Virus record (IMG/VR): IMGVR_UViG_3300037201_000018
Span: 1-64,000 of that record
Reading direction: 5' to 3' (one strand)
DNA length: 64,000 nucleotides
DNA from: a virus
Part shown: piece after piece, positions 39,846-49,342 of the stretch
Layout of the letters: each line of letters starts with the position of its first letter
Numbering within the stretch: position 1 is the first letter of the stretch
The notes under the pieces: generated by a model
Databases searched by the model: none
What the model was told of the DNA's origin: nothing
The model's input: the letters and a program-made list of their open reading frames with translations, nothing else
Made by a program: the position numbers and the translations under genes

Positions 39846-42281
39846 GTGACCGAACCTCTTCATTTCTTGACTGAGCAGGACCGGCAGAAGCTGGTCGACA
39901 CGATCGACCAAGCGAAGAAGCTCCGTGTCAGCAAGCCAGTCATAAGTAAAGATCCAAAGCTCGCCGTCGCTCAGGACGTCTACGTCGCCCGAGTCCCCTG
40001 CGGTCTCCAGATCCCTGCGAGCACGGCGACTCAGCCGGGATACCTCGACTGCTGCATCTTCAAGATCACGTGGCAGACCGACATCAACAATCCCACGATG
40101 GTCTACCAGCCACTCCTGAACCCCGATGGTTCAGCGGTGCGGGAGCGGGTCTACAACATCTACGACGTCCCAGTATTGGACTGTCAGTACATCCAGATCT
40201 ACAAGACAAAGGACGGACACTTCGTCAACGAGAACCCGGATTGGATGGACTGTCCTAACAATCCCGCGAGTACGTCATCAACCAGCTCAACTTCGAGTTC
40301 CACGACGACGGTCGCCCCGCAGAACACGTCAACGACGACTCCCAACCCGAACTATGCCTACTGCGCAGGAGTCTGCCAGTGGGTCTGGAGTGCCACAAAC
40401 AAAACCTGGAGCGTCACGAGCAGCACTTGCTACATAGCAACGACGACCAGCTCGACGAGTTCTAGCAGCACCAGCAGCACGAGTACTAGCTCGACTAGCA
40501 GTACATCTAGTACGAGTACGACTAGCAGTACATCTAGTACGAGTACGACGAGTACCTCGACGACGACTCCTTGTCCCTGCCCGACGACGTCAAGTTCCAG
40601 TTCGAGTTCTACATCGTCGACTAGCTCTAGCTCGACGTCATCGACATCTTCAACTAGTACGACGTCATCCACGACAACGAGCAGCACGACGACTCCTGCC
40701 CCCTGTCAGTGTCTCTATCCAACGACCTGTGGGACGAACGACGGGGACTGCACGACGACGTACTGCTCGACGGGGATCAATCAGCCCCCGAGCTGCGGTC
40801 AGTCGACGACCAGCTCATCCTCAACGACCTGCTCGCCCTGTCAGTCTTGTGCAGCTACGTCGACAACGCCATCGCCTGGAGGTGGAGGTAGCGGAAATAA
40901 CTGCGGTAACTGCATAGCGACTTGTTTGGGAGTCGTGGCTGGGACGTGTAACGACAAGGCAGGAACTTGGACGTTAACGACTGGATGCATCTCACCAACC
41001 GGGTGCGGTTGCCCACTCTTCGGTCAGAACTTCGTTCCTGGGATCATCGGAACACCGTGTAGCACTAACGGTGCCACGATCTCGATGGTATGCATCACTG
41101 GGGAGACTATCCCACCTGGATCTAGCAGCAGCGGACAGTGTTGCTACAGTTGGACCGGATCGGCGTGGCAGTACAAATCTACCGCATCGACTCCCTGCGC
41201 CGTTTCGGGAATTGTGACTTCTGGCCTTACCTGTCAACCTCCATCAGCCCCCGGCGGGACTGTCTGCGGTATATCTTGTACGCCATGCGTGGCGGCGGGA
41301 GGAGGTGGTAGCCCAGGCAATCCAGCGACTACCCAAGCTCCATGCTGCACCGGATACTCTGGCCCCGTCTGCGGGGGCGTCCCTCAGACCTCAACGACAA
41401 CTACGACTGCCCAGCCTTGCGGGACCGGCTGCTCCTACAGTTACACTACCAGTACCTGGTCTCTCGTCTCGAACAACTGCGGTCCCTGTTCTTGCGTCGC
41501 CCCAACTGGAACTCCGAGTCCTGCCTGTGCCGCTGGCTCAAATATCCAGGTAATGCCCTGTGGTCCCCAGACGTCCTCGACAACTACCACAACGACTACG
41601 ACGACTACCACAACGACTACGACGACTACGACGACTACTACGACCACGACGACTACTACGACCACGACGACTTGTGCTCCAAATGGGTGCGTCCCAATAG
41701 CAACAGGATGCCCAAGTAGTGGAGGAGTTTGTGCAATTTATTGTGCAAATGGATGTGGAGGAGGCGGTCCCGGTTGGTATGGCCACGCTGAGGGTGCCGG
41801 ATGTGCATCCAGTTGCGTTGTATATTCTCCCTCTCCTGGAAATTGTGTTTATCAGGCATGCGGCCCCGGCTGCCCCAATAATTTACCATCAAGCCCAACT
41901 GATGGGCAGACCGTTTGTGGAGGATGCATTCCAGGCGGCATTTCGTCACAGAATTCTTGCTTTGGTGCCATGAGTGGTTGCACTACCTGCAACACCACCA
42001 CGACAACTACAACGACCACCACTACCACGACGACGACGACCACAGCTGCTCCTTGTCAGTGGCAATGCTGTGAACCGGGCAAAGACAACCCTTACGGCTG
42101 GCAGCTGCTGAGCACCACCTGCGGAGGAGGATTCGCGTGTCTGCCACCTGCGACGGTCTGTAATGCTGGCACGGCGAACTGCCTAATCGCCACAAACAGT
42201 TGCGTCCCCAGCAGCACGCCAGGGTCGACAAACACGCCCTCCGGGTACACCAGCTGTAGTGGTGGTGGAGTCTGTAGTTAA
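39846..42281 (+). CDS. mucin-like Thr/Ser-rich, Cys-rich tail protein
   Basis: 811 residues, GTG start. Residues 1-135 form a folded head-piece (VYVARVPCGLQIPAS, YDVPVLDCQYIQIYKTKDG). The rest alternates Thr/Ser-rich linkers with short Cys-rich units that share a CxW/W pattern: CAGVCQWVWSATNKTW, SGQCCYSWTGSAWQY, CGTGCSYSYTTSTWSL, PCQWQCCEPGKDNP. Thr runs reach 31 residues (41580-41672) and 17 (41994-42044). This layout is that of a secreted mucin-like or glycan-displaying virion protein. The adjacent glycosyltransferases suggest O-glycosylation, unproven. Confidence 0.6.
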   Translation: MTEPLHFLTEQDRQKLVDTIDQAKKLRVSKPVISKDPKLAVAQDVYVARVPCGLQIPASTATQPGYLDCCIFKITWQTDINNPTMVYQPLLNPDGSAVRERVYNIYDVPVLDCQYIQIYKTKDGHFVNENPDWMDCPNNPASTSSTSSTSSSTTTVAPQNTSTTTPNPNYAYCAGVCQWVWSATNKTWSVTSSTCYIATTTSSTSSSSTSSTSTSSTSSTSSTSTTSSTSSTSTTSTSTTTPCPCPTTSSSSSSSTSSTSSSSTSSTSSTSTTSSTTTSSTTTPAPCQCLYPTTCGTNDGDCTTTYCSTGINQPPSCGQSTTSSSSTTCSPCQSCAATSTTPSPGGGGSGNNCGNCIATCLGVVAGTCNDKAGTWTLTTGCISPTGCGCPLFGQNFVPGIIGTPCSTNGATISMVCITGETIPPGSSSSGQCCYSWTGSAWQYKSTASTPCAVSGIVTSGLTCQPPSAPGGTVCGISCTPCVAAGGGGSPGNPATTQAPCCTGYSGPVCGGVPQTSTTTTTAQPCGTGCSYSYTTSTWSLVSNNCGPCSCVAPTGTPSPACAAGSNIQVMPCGPQTSSTTTTTTTTTTTTTTTTTTTTTTTTTTTTTTTCAPNGCVPIATGCPSSGGVCAIYCANGCGGGGPGWYGHAEGAGCASSCVVYSPSPGNCVYQACGPGCPNNLPSSPTDGQTVCGGCIPGGISSQNSCFGAMSGCTTCNTTTTTTTTTTTTTTTTTAAPCQWQCCEPGKDNPYGWQLLSTTCGGGFACLPPATVCNAGTANCLIATNSCVPSSTPGSTNTPSGYTSCSGGGVCS
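40494..40547 (+). repeat. perfect 27-bp tandem repeat in the Ser/Thr linker
   Basis: Two identical 27-base units, 40494-40520 and 40521-40547, beginning ACTAGCAGTACATC. They extend the Ser/Thr linker by nine residues and suggest slippage-driven length change. Confidence 0.9.
41580..41672 (+). repeat. 31-codon threonine run
   Basis: 31 consecutive Thr codons using ACA, ACT, ACC and ACG. Inside it a 21-base unit (beginning ACTACCACAACG) and an 18-base unit (ACTACTACGACC...) each appear twice, so growth was by tandem duplication while Thr was kept. Confidence 0.9.
41994..42044 (+). repeat. 17-codon threonine run
   Basis: 17 consecutive Thr codons of mixed type between two Cys-rich units; no exact tandem DNA copy is obvious, unlike the longer run. 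Confidence 0.85.
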
Positions 42282-42293
42282 GGAATCCGTAGG

Positions 42294-42746
42294 ATGAGAA
42301 CTCTGCCGACGATCACCGCTGCCCAGCTGCTGGGGTTCGGTCCCTGTGCCGAGTATCTGAAGGGCGGCAAGCGAGAGAGCGTCATCAGCCAGTCGCCTGA
42401 GTGGGACGCTAGGGGACTCCTGTCGTTGGACATCCCAGACGACCACAAGTTGTGGGCGGTCCTGAGACTCGAACTGCTACCGCAGGACTTGCTGGATAAC
42501 TGCGTCAAAGCGATCCACGCGGACTATCCCGAGCTGAGAGGCGAGATCGTTCCCCCAGCCGGCAGTACCTACGAGCAAGACCGAGATGTCATCCTCTCCT
42601 CACTGAAGAAGAAAAAGTATCTCTCCGCCTGCGTCCACTGCACCCAACTGGCGAGACTGATCCCCCGCAACCGTAACGTGCGGCAGGAACTGGCGAGGCA
42701 GGTCGAAGTGATCAAGCAGCAGGTCCAGAACTGGATAGATGATTAA
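42294..42746 (+). CDS. hypothetical protein, 150 aa
   Basis: Predicted helical with several Leu/Arg-rich segments (DILSSLKKKKYLSACVHCTQ, LARLIPRNRNVRQELARQVE). It overlaps the following glycosyltransferase by 8 bases. Role unknown; it may assist the glycosylation cluster it opens. Confidence 0.55.
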   Translation: MRTLPTITAAQLLGFGPCAEYLKGGKRESVISQSPEWDARGLLSLDIPDDHKLWAVLRLELLPQDLLDNCVKAIHADYPELRGEIVPPAGSTYEQDRDVILSSLKKKKYLSACVHCTQLARLIPRNRNVRQELARQVEVIKQQVQNWIDD

Positions 42747-44655
42747 CCCCTCTCAAACTGGAGTGACAGAAGTGCCCAAACTGACGATCGGGATGGCCCA
42801 CCACGCGGACGTCGCGAGATTAGAGTCTACAGTTCAGTCTTTGAGACTGCATCACGCGGTCGACTGGAACTTTGAGATCGTGATCGTCGACAACTCGGCG
42901 AACCTCCCCTGCACTCAGGACCTCGTCAACTTTATCAACTCGGCGACGTCTCACGATCGCTGCGTGATCAAGTACGTCCCCATGACCGATCCCGTCGGTA
43001 CGAGTCCCACGAGAGACCTGATCTTCCAGATCGCGACGGGCGACTTCGTGCTCGTGATGGATTGCCACGTCATGCTTGACAAGGATGCCATCTCTCGTCT
43101 CTTGAAGTTCTACTCTGAGCATCCCAAGACTGACGACCTCTACTCTGGTCCCTTACTGACTAACGACTTGAGAACCTCGTGGACTCACTTCAACGACCAG
43201 TGGCGGGCGGAGATGTGGGGAACGTGGAGTACGGCCTGGATCTGTCCCTGCGGAGGAACGCGGTTCTCCACGCTCGACATGGGGACCGGTAAGATGATCC
43301 CGATCGCCCTGACGATGGGAGCGGTCAAGATCGACGGCTGCCACTACTGCGGCAAGCAGTTACCCAAGGACGGTCCCTGGAACGGTCACGAGGACTACTT
43401 AGAACGACAGGGTTGGATTCCTCTCGGGAGAGATCCCGACGAGAAGCCCTTCGAGATACCGGGCCAAGGTTTGGGACTCTTCACTTGCCGTCGGGAGTCG
43501 TGGCTCGGCTTCAACAAGGATTCGAGGTTCTTCGGAGGCGAGGAACTCTACATCCACCAGAAGTACAGGAAGGCTGGGAGAACCTGCTGGTGTCTGCCCT
43601 TCCTCCGCTGGTGGCACGACTTCTACAAGGACCCCAACAAGCCAACTTACACCAATACGACATGGAACAAGTGTCGGAACTACGTATTAGAGTCTCAAGA
43701 GTTGGGCGAGGAGTGGATGCCGCTGCTCGACGTCAAGAACCACTTCATCGGGCAGAACAACTTCACGGAGGCCCACTGGAACAAGCTGATAGCCGATCCC
43801 GTCAAGAGGGTCAACGAGAGCGACTGCCCTGGCTGTCAGGCGGCTCAGGCTGCCATGATGATCCAAGACGATCCTCAGATCAAGACCCTCGACGACGCAT
43901 TCGACGTCGTCTCAAAGATTCCCCGTGACATGGAGCAGCACATGCCCAAGCTGCGGGAGCTGGCAGCCGACGTCTCGCACGTGACGGAGATCAGTCACCG
44001 GCGGGAGGGGACGATCGCGTTCCTGGCTGCTCGACCCAAGTTCATCAAGTCCTACAACCTAGAGCCAGCTTCCCCTCAACTCAGCAAACTCGCGAAGGAG
44101 GCGGGAGTCTCGCTAGACATCCAAGCCCCCGCCGACGGTTACGTTAAAATAGAACCGACGGATCTGCTCTTCATCGACGACGTCGAGACGTATGAGAGAA
44201 CCAAGCAGCACCTAGAGAGACTGTCGGGCTCAGTGAGTCGCTACATCGTCTTCCACGACACGATCTTCGCCCCTCCGATGATGCAGGCGATCAGGGAGTT
44301 TCTGTTCGTCAATCGTCAGTGGTCGGTCATCTACCACACGGTCGAGGAGCACGGGCTGACTGTCCTCGGTTGCAGAGACGAGGACAAGCCAAAGCTGCCG
44401 CCCTTCACCGACGAGCTGAAGAATGTCACCCGGAGCATCTGGAAGGCGGCGACGAACTACGTTAAGGGAGGGCAGACGAACGTCGAGCCTGAGGTCTATG
44501 AGAAGCGACTCTCGATCTGTGCGACCTGCACCCAGCGAGTCAACGACCGCTGCGCTGCCTGCGGGTGCCGCATCGAACTCAAGGCGAGCTTGGCAACGGA
44601 CACCTGCCCCCTCCTCTACTGGCCCCTACTGAATGCAGAAGGGAAGGTAGAATGA
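42739..44655 (+). CDS. bifunctional glycosyltransferase 2 / CmcI-like methyltransferase
   Basis: 638 residues. N-terminal GT-A domain (about 1-300): KLTIGMAHHADVARLESTVQ, FEIVIVDNSANLP, and VLVMDCHVML in the DxD position. The later part (about 400-580) has EISHRREGTIAFLAARPKF and DLLFIDDVETYERTKQHLER then VFHDT, the pattern of cephalosporin hydroxylase/MTase_24-type SAM enzymes. The C-terminus has a zinc cluster (CATCTQRVNDRCAACGC). Likely transfers and methylates a sugar in glycan assembly; substrate unknown. Confidence 0.65.
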   Translation: MINPSQTGVTEVPKLTIGMAHHADVARLESTVQSLRLHHAVDWNFEIVIVDNSANLPCTQDLVNFINSATSHDRCVIKYVPMTDPVGTSPTRDLIFQIATGDFVLVMDCHVMLDKDAISRLLKFYSEHPKTDDLYSGPLLTNDLRTSWTHFNDQWRAEMWGTWSTAWICPCGGTRFSTLDMGTGKMIPIALTMGAVKIDGCHYCGKQLPKDGPWNGHEDYLERQGWIPLGRDPDEKPFEIPGQGLGLFTCRRESWLGFNKDSRFFGGEELYIHQKYRKAGRTCWCLPFLRWWHDFYKDPNKPTYTNTTWNKCRNYVLESQELGEEWMPLLDVKNHFIGQNNFTEAHWNKLIADPVKRVNESDCPGCQAAQAAMMIQDDPQIKTLDDAFDVVSKIPRDMEQHMPKLRELAADVSHVTEISHRREGTIAFLAARPKFIKSYNLEPASPQLSKLAKEAGVSLDIQAPADGYVKIEPTDLLFIDDVETYERTKQHLERLSGSVSRYIVFHDTIFAPPMMQAIREFLFVNRQWSVIYHTVEEHGLTVLGCRDEDKPKLPPFTDELKNVTRSIWKAATNYVKGGQTNVEPEVYEKRLSICATCTQRVNDRCAACGCRIELKASLATDTCPLLYWPLLNAEGKVE

Positions 44656-44728
44656 CCCATGTTCACTGACAATACTCCGTGGGATCATGCGGGTTGGGGC
44701 GGCGTAATCGTTCTCGCAGGTTTTAAGG

Positions 44729-45022
44729 ATGTTAAACTCTAAAGAACACGTATGTCATCACTGTGATAATCCGCCATGTTGTAATCCAAAGCACCTGTTT
44801 CTAGGTAACGATAAATCTAATCGCCGAGACGCTACGTCTAAATTTAGAACGGAGCACGGAGAGGATCATCACTTCGCAAAGATAACTGAGAGGGATGTAC
44901 TGGAGATTAGAAAATTGGGGGCTGCTGGATCACACCGCCACCGGCAATTAGCTGAGATGTTTGGTATTAGTATTTCACAAATTGTCTCGATAATCCACCG
45001 AAGGTTTTGGAGGCACATATGA
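44729..45022 (+). pseudogene. truncated HNH homing endonuclease
   Basis: 97 residues. CHHCDNPPCCNPKHLFLG followed by DKSNRRD matches the C-terminal half of HNH_3-type homing nucleases. The expected N-terminal half (about 50-60 residues with the first zinc/His region) is missing; an in-frame stop lies at 44705-44707. A helix-turn-helix (HRQLAEMFGISISQIVSI) remains at the end. Probably a remnant of a mobile element between two glycosyltransferase genes. Confidence 0.6.
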
Positions 45023-45813
45023 GAAGTAACCCATTTATTGCGTGCTTGTGTGCAACTTACAAGAGACCGACTTGCCTGGCGAACGCGGTCGCCTGTTTCT
45101 TGGCTCAGGAGTACGAAAATAAGGTATTGGTGATCGTAGATGACGCCGCGCAATACAACCCACGTGAGTACGATTGGAAGCAACCCAAGAACATCCTGAT
45201 GATCTCTTGGCAGCAGAGAGGACCGAGCCTCAGCGAGAAACGAAATGAAGTAGCTAGGATCGCTAAGGACGGATATGAACCAGAGATCTTTGCTGTTTGG
45301 GACGACGACGACGTTTACCTCCCGAATCATCTCAGCAACATAGCCGCGGGTTACGAGCGAGGGGGAGAGTTCTTCCTTCACAAGAAGGTACTGACGACCT
45401 ACGACTGTGGAGAGACCGGAAAGACGGTTTTAGAACAGGCGGTGTATGAAGTCGCCGGTCCCTGGGAAACCCGGTTCCATTCCTCCTGGGCATTCACGCG
45501 GGAGCTGTTCGAGCGAGTCGGGGGTTATCCCCCTCCTATGCCTAACGGGCAATACGATGATTTTGAGACTCAGCTCGGAATAAACCTAAAGCGAGTCGGT
45601 AAAGTAGAATATATCGACGGCGATGGACCGAGTTACGTCTGCCGGGTGTTCAACCAAGCCGAGTACCACTTGACGCAGACGGACGGGAAGAGCTACCAAG
45701 AGAACTGGGAAAGGATCGGCAAGTTGCCATCTCCGTTCGTCGGCGAGTTAGTTCCAAAGATGGACGACTGGACCAAGCGACTGTACGTGAACTTAACTGG
45801 AGTAAAAGCGTGA
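45019..45813 (+). CDS. glycosyltransferase family 2
   Basis: ATG at 45019 with TTGGAGG upstream, overlapping the HNH remnant. FIACLCATYKRPTCLANAVA is the nucleotide-sugar binding start, and FAVWDDDDVYLPNHL is the metal-binding DxD region. 264 residues, close to the minimal GT2 domain. Acceptor unknown. Overlaps the next GT2 by a GTGA. Confidence 0.8.
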   Translation: MRSNPFIACLCATYKRPTCLANAVACFLAQEYENKVLVIVDDAAQYNPREYDWKQPKNILMISWQQRGPSLSEKRNEVARIAKDGYEPEIFAVWDDDDVYLPNHLSNIAAGYERGGEFFLHKKVLTTYDCGETGKTVLEQAVYEVAGPWETRFHSSWAFTRELFERVGGYPPPMPNGQYDDFETQLGINLKRVGKVEYIDGDGPSYVCRVFNQAEYHLTQTDGKSYQENWERIGKLPSPFVGELVPKMDDWTKRLYVNLTGVKA

Positions 45814-46631
45814 GCGACGAGCTTCCTTTCGTATCGTGCTTGTGCCCTACCTATCGTCACCCAAAGCTACTGGCCAACGCCGTCGCCTGCTACCTCTCGC
45901 AGGACTACCCGTTGGAGAGGCGAGAGCTGATCATCCTCGACGACTACGGCCAATACGAGAACAAGAGCTACGACGGTTACCAAGTCGTCTCCGTCTCTCG
46001 TCGATACGTTTCGTTCTGGGAGAAGCGGTGTGCGACAGCGGCTCTCGGGAGGAACTTGGGAGAGAACAAATCCCCAGACGTCTACTGTGCTTGGGACGAT
46101 GACGACGTCTACATGCCGTGGCACATCACAGCCCACATCGAGGCGCTGAAAGTCAGACGGCGGGGTAGGGACGCTGTTGCCTACTCACATCCCATGAAGA
46201 TATTCAGCACATATGGGCGAGTCTTACATGAGGAAGACGGTCGAGGTCGGTTTGAGGGTTCTTTCGCATTCACCCGAAGAGCCTACGAGAAGGCCGACGG
46301 CTGGCCAGTCACCAAGCGGGGAGGGGGTGACCAGATATTCATCGGTCGACTGGAGAAGGCCTGCGGAGGAAAGATCGACGACCCCTGCGAGGGATATGCC
46401 CCCAGCTACGTCTACCGTTGGGAGTCTACGAACAGTAATCATTCATCGGGGTACCATAAGTCGTTTGACGACGAGGAGTGGTATGATCGCTACGCGAGAG
46501 AGGCGAACTTCGACGACGAGGGGGCCAGCAGGATCGTCTTACCCCAGTTCGATGCGGAGACGAAGCAGATCTACAGTCTAGTCGATCAGGAGAAAGGAAT
46601 CGGCCTTGAGACACATCAGATACAGAGTTGA
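45810..46631 (+). CDS. glycosyltransferase family 2
   Basis: 273 residues. Same design as the upstream neighbour: FVSCLCPTYRHPKLLANAVA, then YCAWDDDDVYMPWHI. The two are evident tandem paralogues, differing in acceptor-binding parts. GTG start in the GTGA overlap. Confidence 0.8.
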   Translation: MSDELPFVSCLCPTYRHPKLLANAVACYLSQDYPLERRELIILDDYGQYENKSYDGYQVVSVSRRYVSFWEKRCATAALGRNLGENKSPDVYCAWDDDDVYMPWHITAHIEALKVRRRGRDAVAYSHPMKIFSTYGRVLHEEDGRGRFEGSFAFTRRAYEKADGWPVTKRGGGDQIFIGRLEKACGGKIDDPCEGYAPSYVYRWESTNSNHSSGYHKSFDDEEWYDRYAREANFDDEGASRIVLPQFDAETKQIYSLVDQEKGIGLETHQIQS

Positions 46632-46854
46632 CCCCGACGTCGAGATCAGTCGGGTCCTCAACCAACTCTTGGACTACTATGACGATAAAAAGTACGAGGA
46701 ACACCAGATCGAGAGGGCCAAGCGACCGCCGATCTACGAGAAGAGGCATGAGTACGGATGTTATCTTGACACTGGAAAGCCTCTCTCCGAGGAAGATCGC
46801 GAGAACTTGAGAAAAGAACTGGCAGGCGAGATCAGAGGAGACATCGACGAATGA
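46606..46854 (+). CDS. hypothetical protein, 82 aa
   Basis: Probable TTG start inside the end of the GT2 gene. Charged helical protein (YYDDKKYEEHQIERAKR). Overlaps the next ATG. No family recognised. Confidence 0.5.
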   Translation: MRHIRYRVDPDVEISRVLNQLLDYYDDKKYEEHQIERAKRPPIYEKRHEYGCYLDTGKPLSEEDRENLRKELAGEIRGDIDE

Positions 46855-47012
46855 GTGAACCTACCCACTACCACTGCCCCTACGGACACGAACATCCTCA
46901 ACCGTGCGAACTGGAAGACGGCAGGGTCATCTGTCGGAAGTGCTTGTACGACGACGGCGTAGAAGTTGAATGCATTCTATGTACGCCAGAGACCTGCGGA
47001 GAGCGAGCATGA
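46851..47012 (+). CDS. tiny zinc-finger-like protein, 53 aa
   Basis: ATGA overlap with the previous gene. His/Cys spacing CPYGHEHPQPC, then CRKC, then CILCTPETC gives at least two possible zinc sites. Of the same class as the mini zinc proteins at 5735 and 51817. No known function. Confidence 0.55.
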   Translation: MSEPTHYHCPYGHEHPQPCELEDGRVICRKCLYDDGVEVECILCTPETCGERA

Positions 47013-47785
47013 GATGGGCTTACGGAGTGATGACTTGTAAAGAGCGAGCGACGAATATCCTAAGTAAGACTCTCACGTCACTGGCAACGGGGGGATTTGA
47101 CAAGCCGCGAATTTTCCTCGACGATGGTTGGGAAGAGATCCCGATCGCAATCGAACTGGATTTCACAAATAGAAGTCCGCGAATCAATCCGTTCGGTAAC
47201 TGGCTGCTCGGGATTTGGGAACTCTACATCAGGAATCCCAACGCCGAGCGATACGCGATGTTCCAGGACGACATCGTATGCTACAAGAACCTTCGTCAGT
47301 ACCTCGAACAGTGTAACTTACTTCAGTACCAACCGATGACCGAATCAACCAGAACAGACACGATTCAAGAACCAAATAAACGATACTGGAACCTCTTCAC
47401 GTTCACGGCAACAGTCGACGTCGCTAAACACCAACCCTCGAACGAGGAACTAGCTCCGAAAGACAGAACAGGTTGGTACGAGTCCAACCAACTCGGTCGG
47501 GGGGCGGTCGCCCTCGTGTTCGATCGTCAGGGACTCCAGACGTTACTCAGCAGCCCCCTCCTCGTTCAGCACCCGATGGAAGTCTATCTGGGAACTAGGA
47601 GGATTGACGGGATTGTACGAGATTGCCTGAGTGCCGCTGGTTACGTGGAGTACGTTCATTGGCCTTCGCTCGTTCAACACGTGGGAGACCTCTCGACGAT
47701 CGGCAACCCAACACAGAAGCCCGCCATCTCCTTCCGCGGCGAAGAATATGATGCTCTCAACTTACTGAAGAGGGAAACCGTTTGA
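47009..47785 (+). CDS. glycosyltransferase-like protein
   Basis: 258 residues from ATG 47009, overlapping the previous TGA. The start MRWAYGVMTCKERATNIL and FQDDIVCYKNLRQYLE have the arrangement of GT2/GT25-like enzymes, with FQDD as the DxD-like site. It lies in the glycosyltransferase cluster. Specific activity unknown. Confidence 0.6.
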   Translation: MRWAYGVMTCKERATNILSKTLTSLATGGFDKPRIFLDDGWEEIPIAIELDFTNRSPRINPFGNWLLGIWELYIRNPNAERYAMFQDDIVCYKNLRQYLEQCNLLQYQPMTESTRTDTIQEPNKRYWNLFTFTATVDVAKHQPSNEELAPKDRTGWYESNQLGRGAVALVFDRQGLQTLLSSPLLVQHPMEVYLGTRRIDGIVRDCLSAAGYVEYVHWPSLVQHVGDLSTIGNPTQKPAISFRGEEYDALNLLKRETV

Positions 47786-47958
47786 TCTATCTTATTCCGT
47801 TATCAATTATTGCGGGGGTACTTGTCTTTGCTACCTCTACCTTGTTTGACGTAGTGAAGCAAATCGAAAAAGTGGCGGACGAACTGATGGGAATACACAA
47901 CGCGATCATCGCCGAGCAGGTTCGGAGAGACGAACGAGAGAAGAGGTACGAGACATGA
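47782..47958 (+). CDS. small membrane-anchored coiled-coil protein
   Basis: TTG start in the preceding stop. N-terminal hydrophobic helix (YLIPLSIIAGVLVFATSTL) followed by a charged helix (EKVADELMGIHNAIIAEQV). 58 residues; function unknown. Confidence 0.5.
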   Translation: MIYLIPLSIIAGVLVFATSTLFDVVKQIEKVADELMGIHNAIIAEQVRRDEREKRYET

Positions 47959-48281
47959 AGGCCCTCTGCATCTGTCAGTACGGTCACTCGCGATCGGTCG
48001 CTCTGAGTCGAGTGTTACACGGCAGGTCGATCGAGGCAGTCGCGATCGGCTGGTCTACTGCGGGACAAGACGCGATAGACGTACTGTCAGAGTGGGCTCA
48101 TTACATCTTCATGCTGGACATGACGAACGGACCCCATAAGATCCTACCGAGGCACAGAATCAAGATCGTCCCGTTCGACGTCGGACCTGACAGGTGGAGT
48201 AACCCCTACAACCAAGAATTGCTTGAGATACTCGGTAAGAAGTTCAACGAGTTCTATGCGACGCTACCGACGGAAGACTGA
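47955..48281 (+). CDS. low-molecular-weight phosphatase-like protein
   Basis: 108 residues, ATGA overlap. CQYGHSRS (Cys7, Arg13, Ser14) is the CX5R(S) loop of protein tyrosine phosphatases; the fold start MKALCICQYGHSRSVAL and later HYIFMLDMTNG fit the low-molecular-weight group. The family's C-terminal DPY motif is not seen, so the general acid is uncertain. Could dephosphorylate a glycan intermediate or a host target. Confidence 0.6.
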   Translation: MKALCICQYGHSRSVALSRVLHGRSIEAVAIGWSTAGQDAIDVLSEWAHYIFMLDMTNGPHKILPRHRIKIVPFDVGPDRWSNPYNQELLEILGKKFNEFYATLPTED

Positions 48282-48283
48282 CG

Positions 48284-49342
48284 ATGCCCGAACCCTGGAC
48301 GATCGACGACACGATCGGTCGCTTGCAGACGACTCAGCTGCCGAGGCTCGTCAAGCCAGCTTACGTGCCGAAGGAGGAGAGTCAGCGTAGGATCATGCTC
48401 GCGGTCGAGTCGATGAAGCGGCACACCAGCGATGAAGGTTATCAGATAGCCCAGGGACTGGAGAGCGCGGGATACGATCTCGTAGGACACCGGATGACCT
48501 TCGACGTGACCGACGTCCGCAGGATCTACCAGAGTCTCAAGCCGGGGACAGTCGTCGTTCAGGACAAGCGGGAGTGGGACGTCCAGCCGGGAGACTTCCG
48601 CGAGCACGAGGCTCGATTCCACCACGTCTCCTGTCTGGCGTACCAACCCGAAGTCTTCAGACTGACGATCCTCAAGGACTCTCACCAGCGGCCGGAGTGG
48701 CATCGAGAGAGTGCTGATGAGATCAACTGCCACGCCTGGATCGTCTATTACAACAAAAGGATCGTGCAGCACGTTGCTACCTACGTCAGACCCGAGCACC
48801 TCGTGAGGACGTACCACAGTCTTGACCCCGACCTGGTTCCTCCCTACTCGGGCGATCGTAACCAGGAGTGCTTGTTGTCGGGGGCTGTCTCGGCAGCGTA
48901 TCCTCTCCGACTGAGTATCGTGCGTAACCTCTGTAACACACCGGGAATTACTTACCTCTCACATCCGGGTTATCACCGTAACGGTTCTGCGACCCCCCAG
49001 TTCCTCAAGAACCTGAGTCACTTCAAGGTAGCGATCTGTACGGCGTCGATGTACGGCTACGCTCTCCGCAAGATCATGGAGGCGACGGCCTGCGGCTGCC
49101 GAGTCCTGACCGACCTACCAGTTGACGAGGTTCTGCCTGAGATCGATGGGAACTTGTTTAGAATTAGACCAGACACGTCAGCGTACCACGTTGGGATCTA
49201 TGTCCGTCAGCTCGTCAAGGAGTACGACGCCGACAAGCAAAGGGACTACGCCGATAAGGCCAAGCAGTTCTACGATTACAGAGCAATAGGAAAGAGATTG
49301 TCTGACGACATCGAGAAACTGAGGAAAGGCTACAATGACTGA
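48284..49342 (+). CDS. glycosyltransferase (GT-B fold, CgeB-like)
   Basis: 352 residues. Carries the C-terminal pattern of CgeB-like/GT4-like enzymes: HFKVAICTASMYGYALRKIMEATACGCRVLTD, shown here only in part, with the conserved E (MEATACG) and the following loop (PVDEVLPEIDG). N-terminal half is less typical. Likely part of the same glycan pathway. Confidence 0.65.
   Translation: MPEPWTIDDTIGRLQTTQLPRLVKPAYVPKEESQRRIMLAVESMKRHTSDEGYQIAQGLESAGYDLVGHRMTFDVTDVRRIYQSLKPGTVVVQDKREWDVQPGDFREHEARFHHVSCLAYQPEVFRLTILKDSHQRPEWHRESADEINCHAWIVYYNKRIVQHVATYVRPEHLVRTYHSLDPDLVPPYSGDRNQECLLSGAVSAAYPLRLSIVRNLCNTPGITYLSHPGYHRNGSATPQFLKNLSHFKVAICTASMYGYALRKIMEATACGCRVLTDLPVDEVLPEIDGNLFRIRPDTSAYHVGIYVRQLVKEYDADKQRDYADKAKQFYDYRAIGKRLSDDIEKLRKGYND

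Noticed and set aside
40430-40687. Val-rich minus-strand ORF over the Thr/Ser linkers
   Set aside because: It is the complement of Thr/Ser codons (GTC, GTT, GTA, GAC) and has no natural composition.
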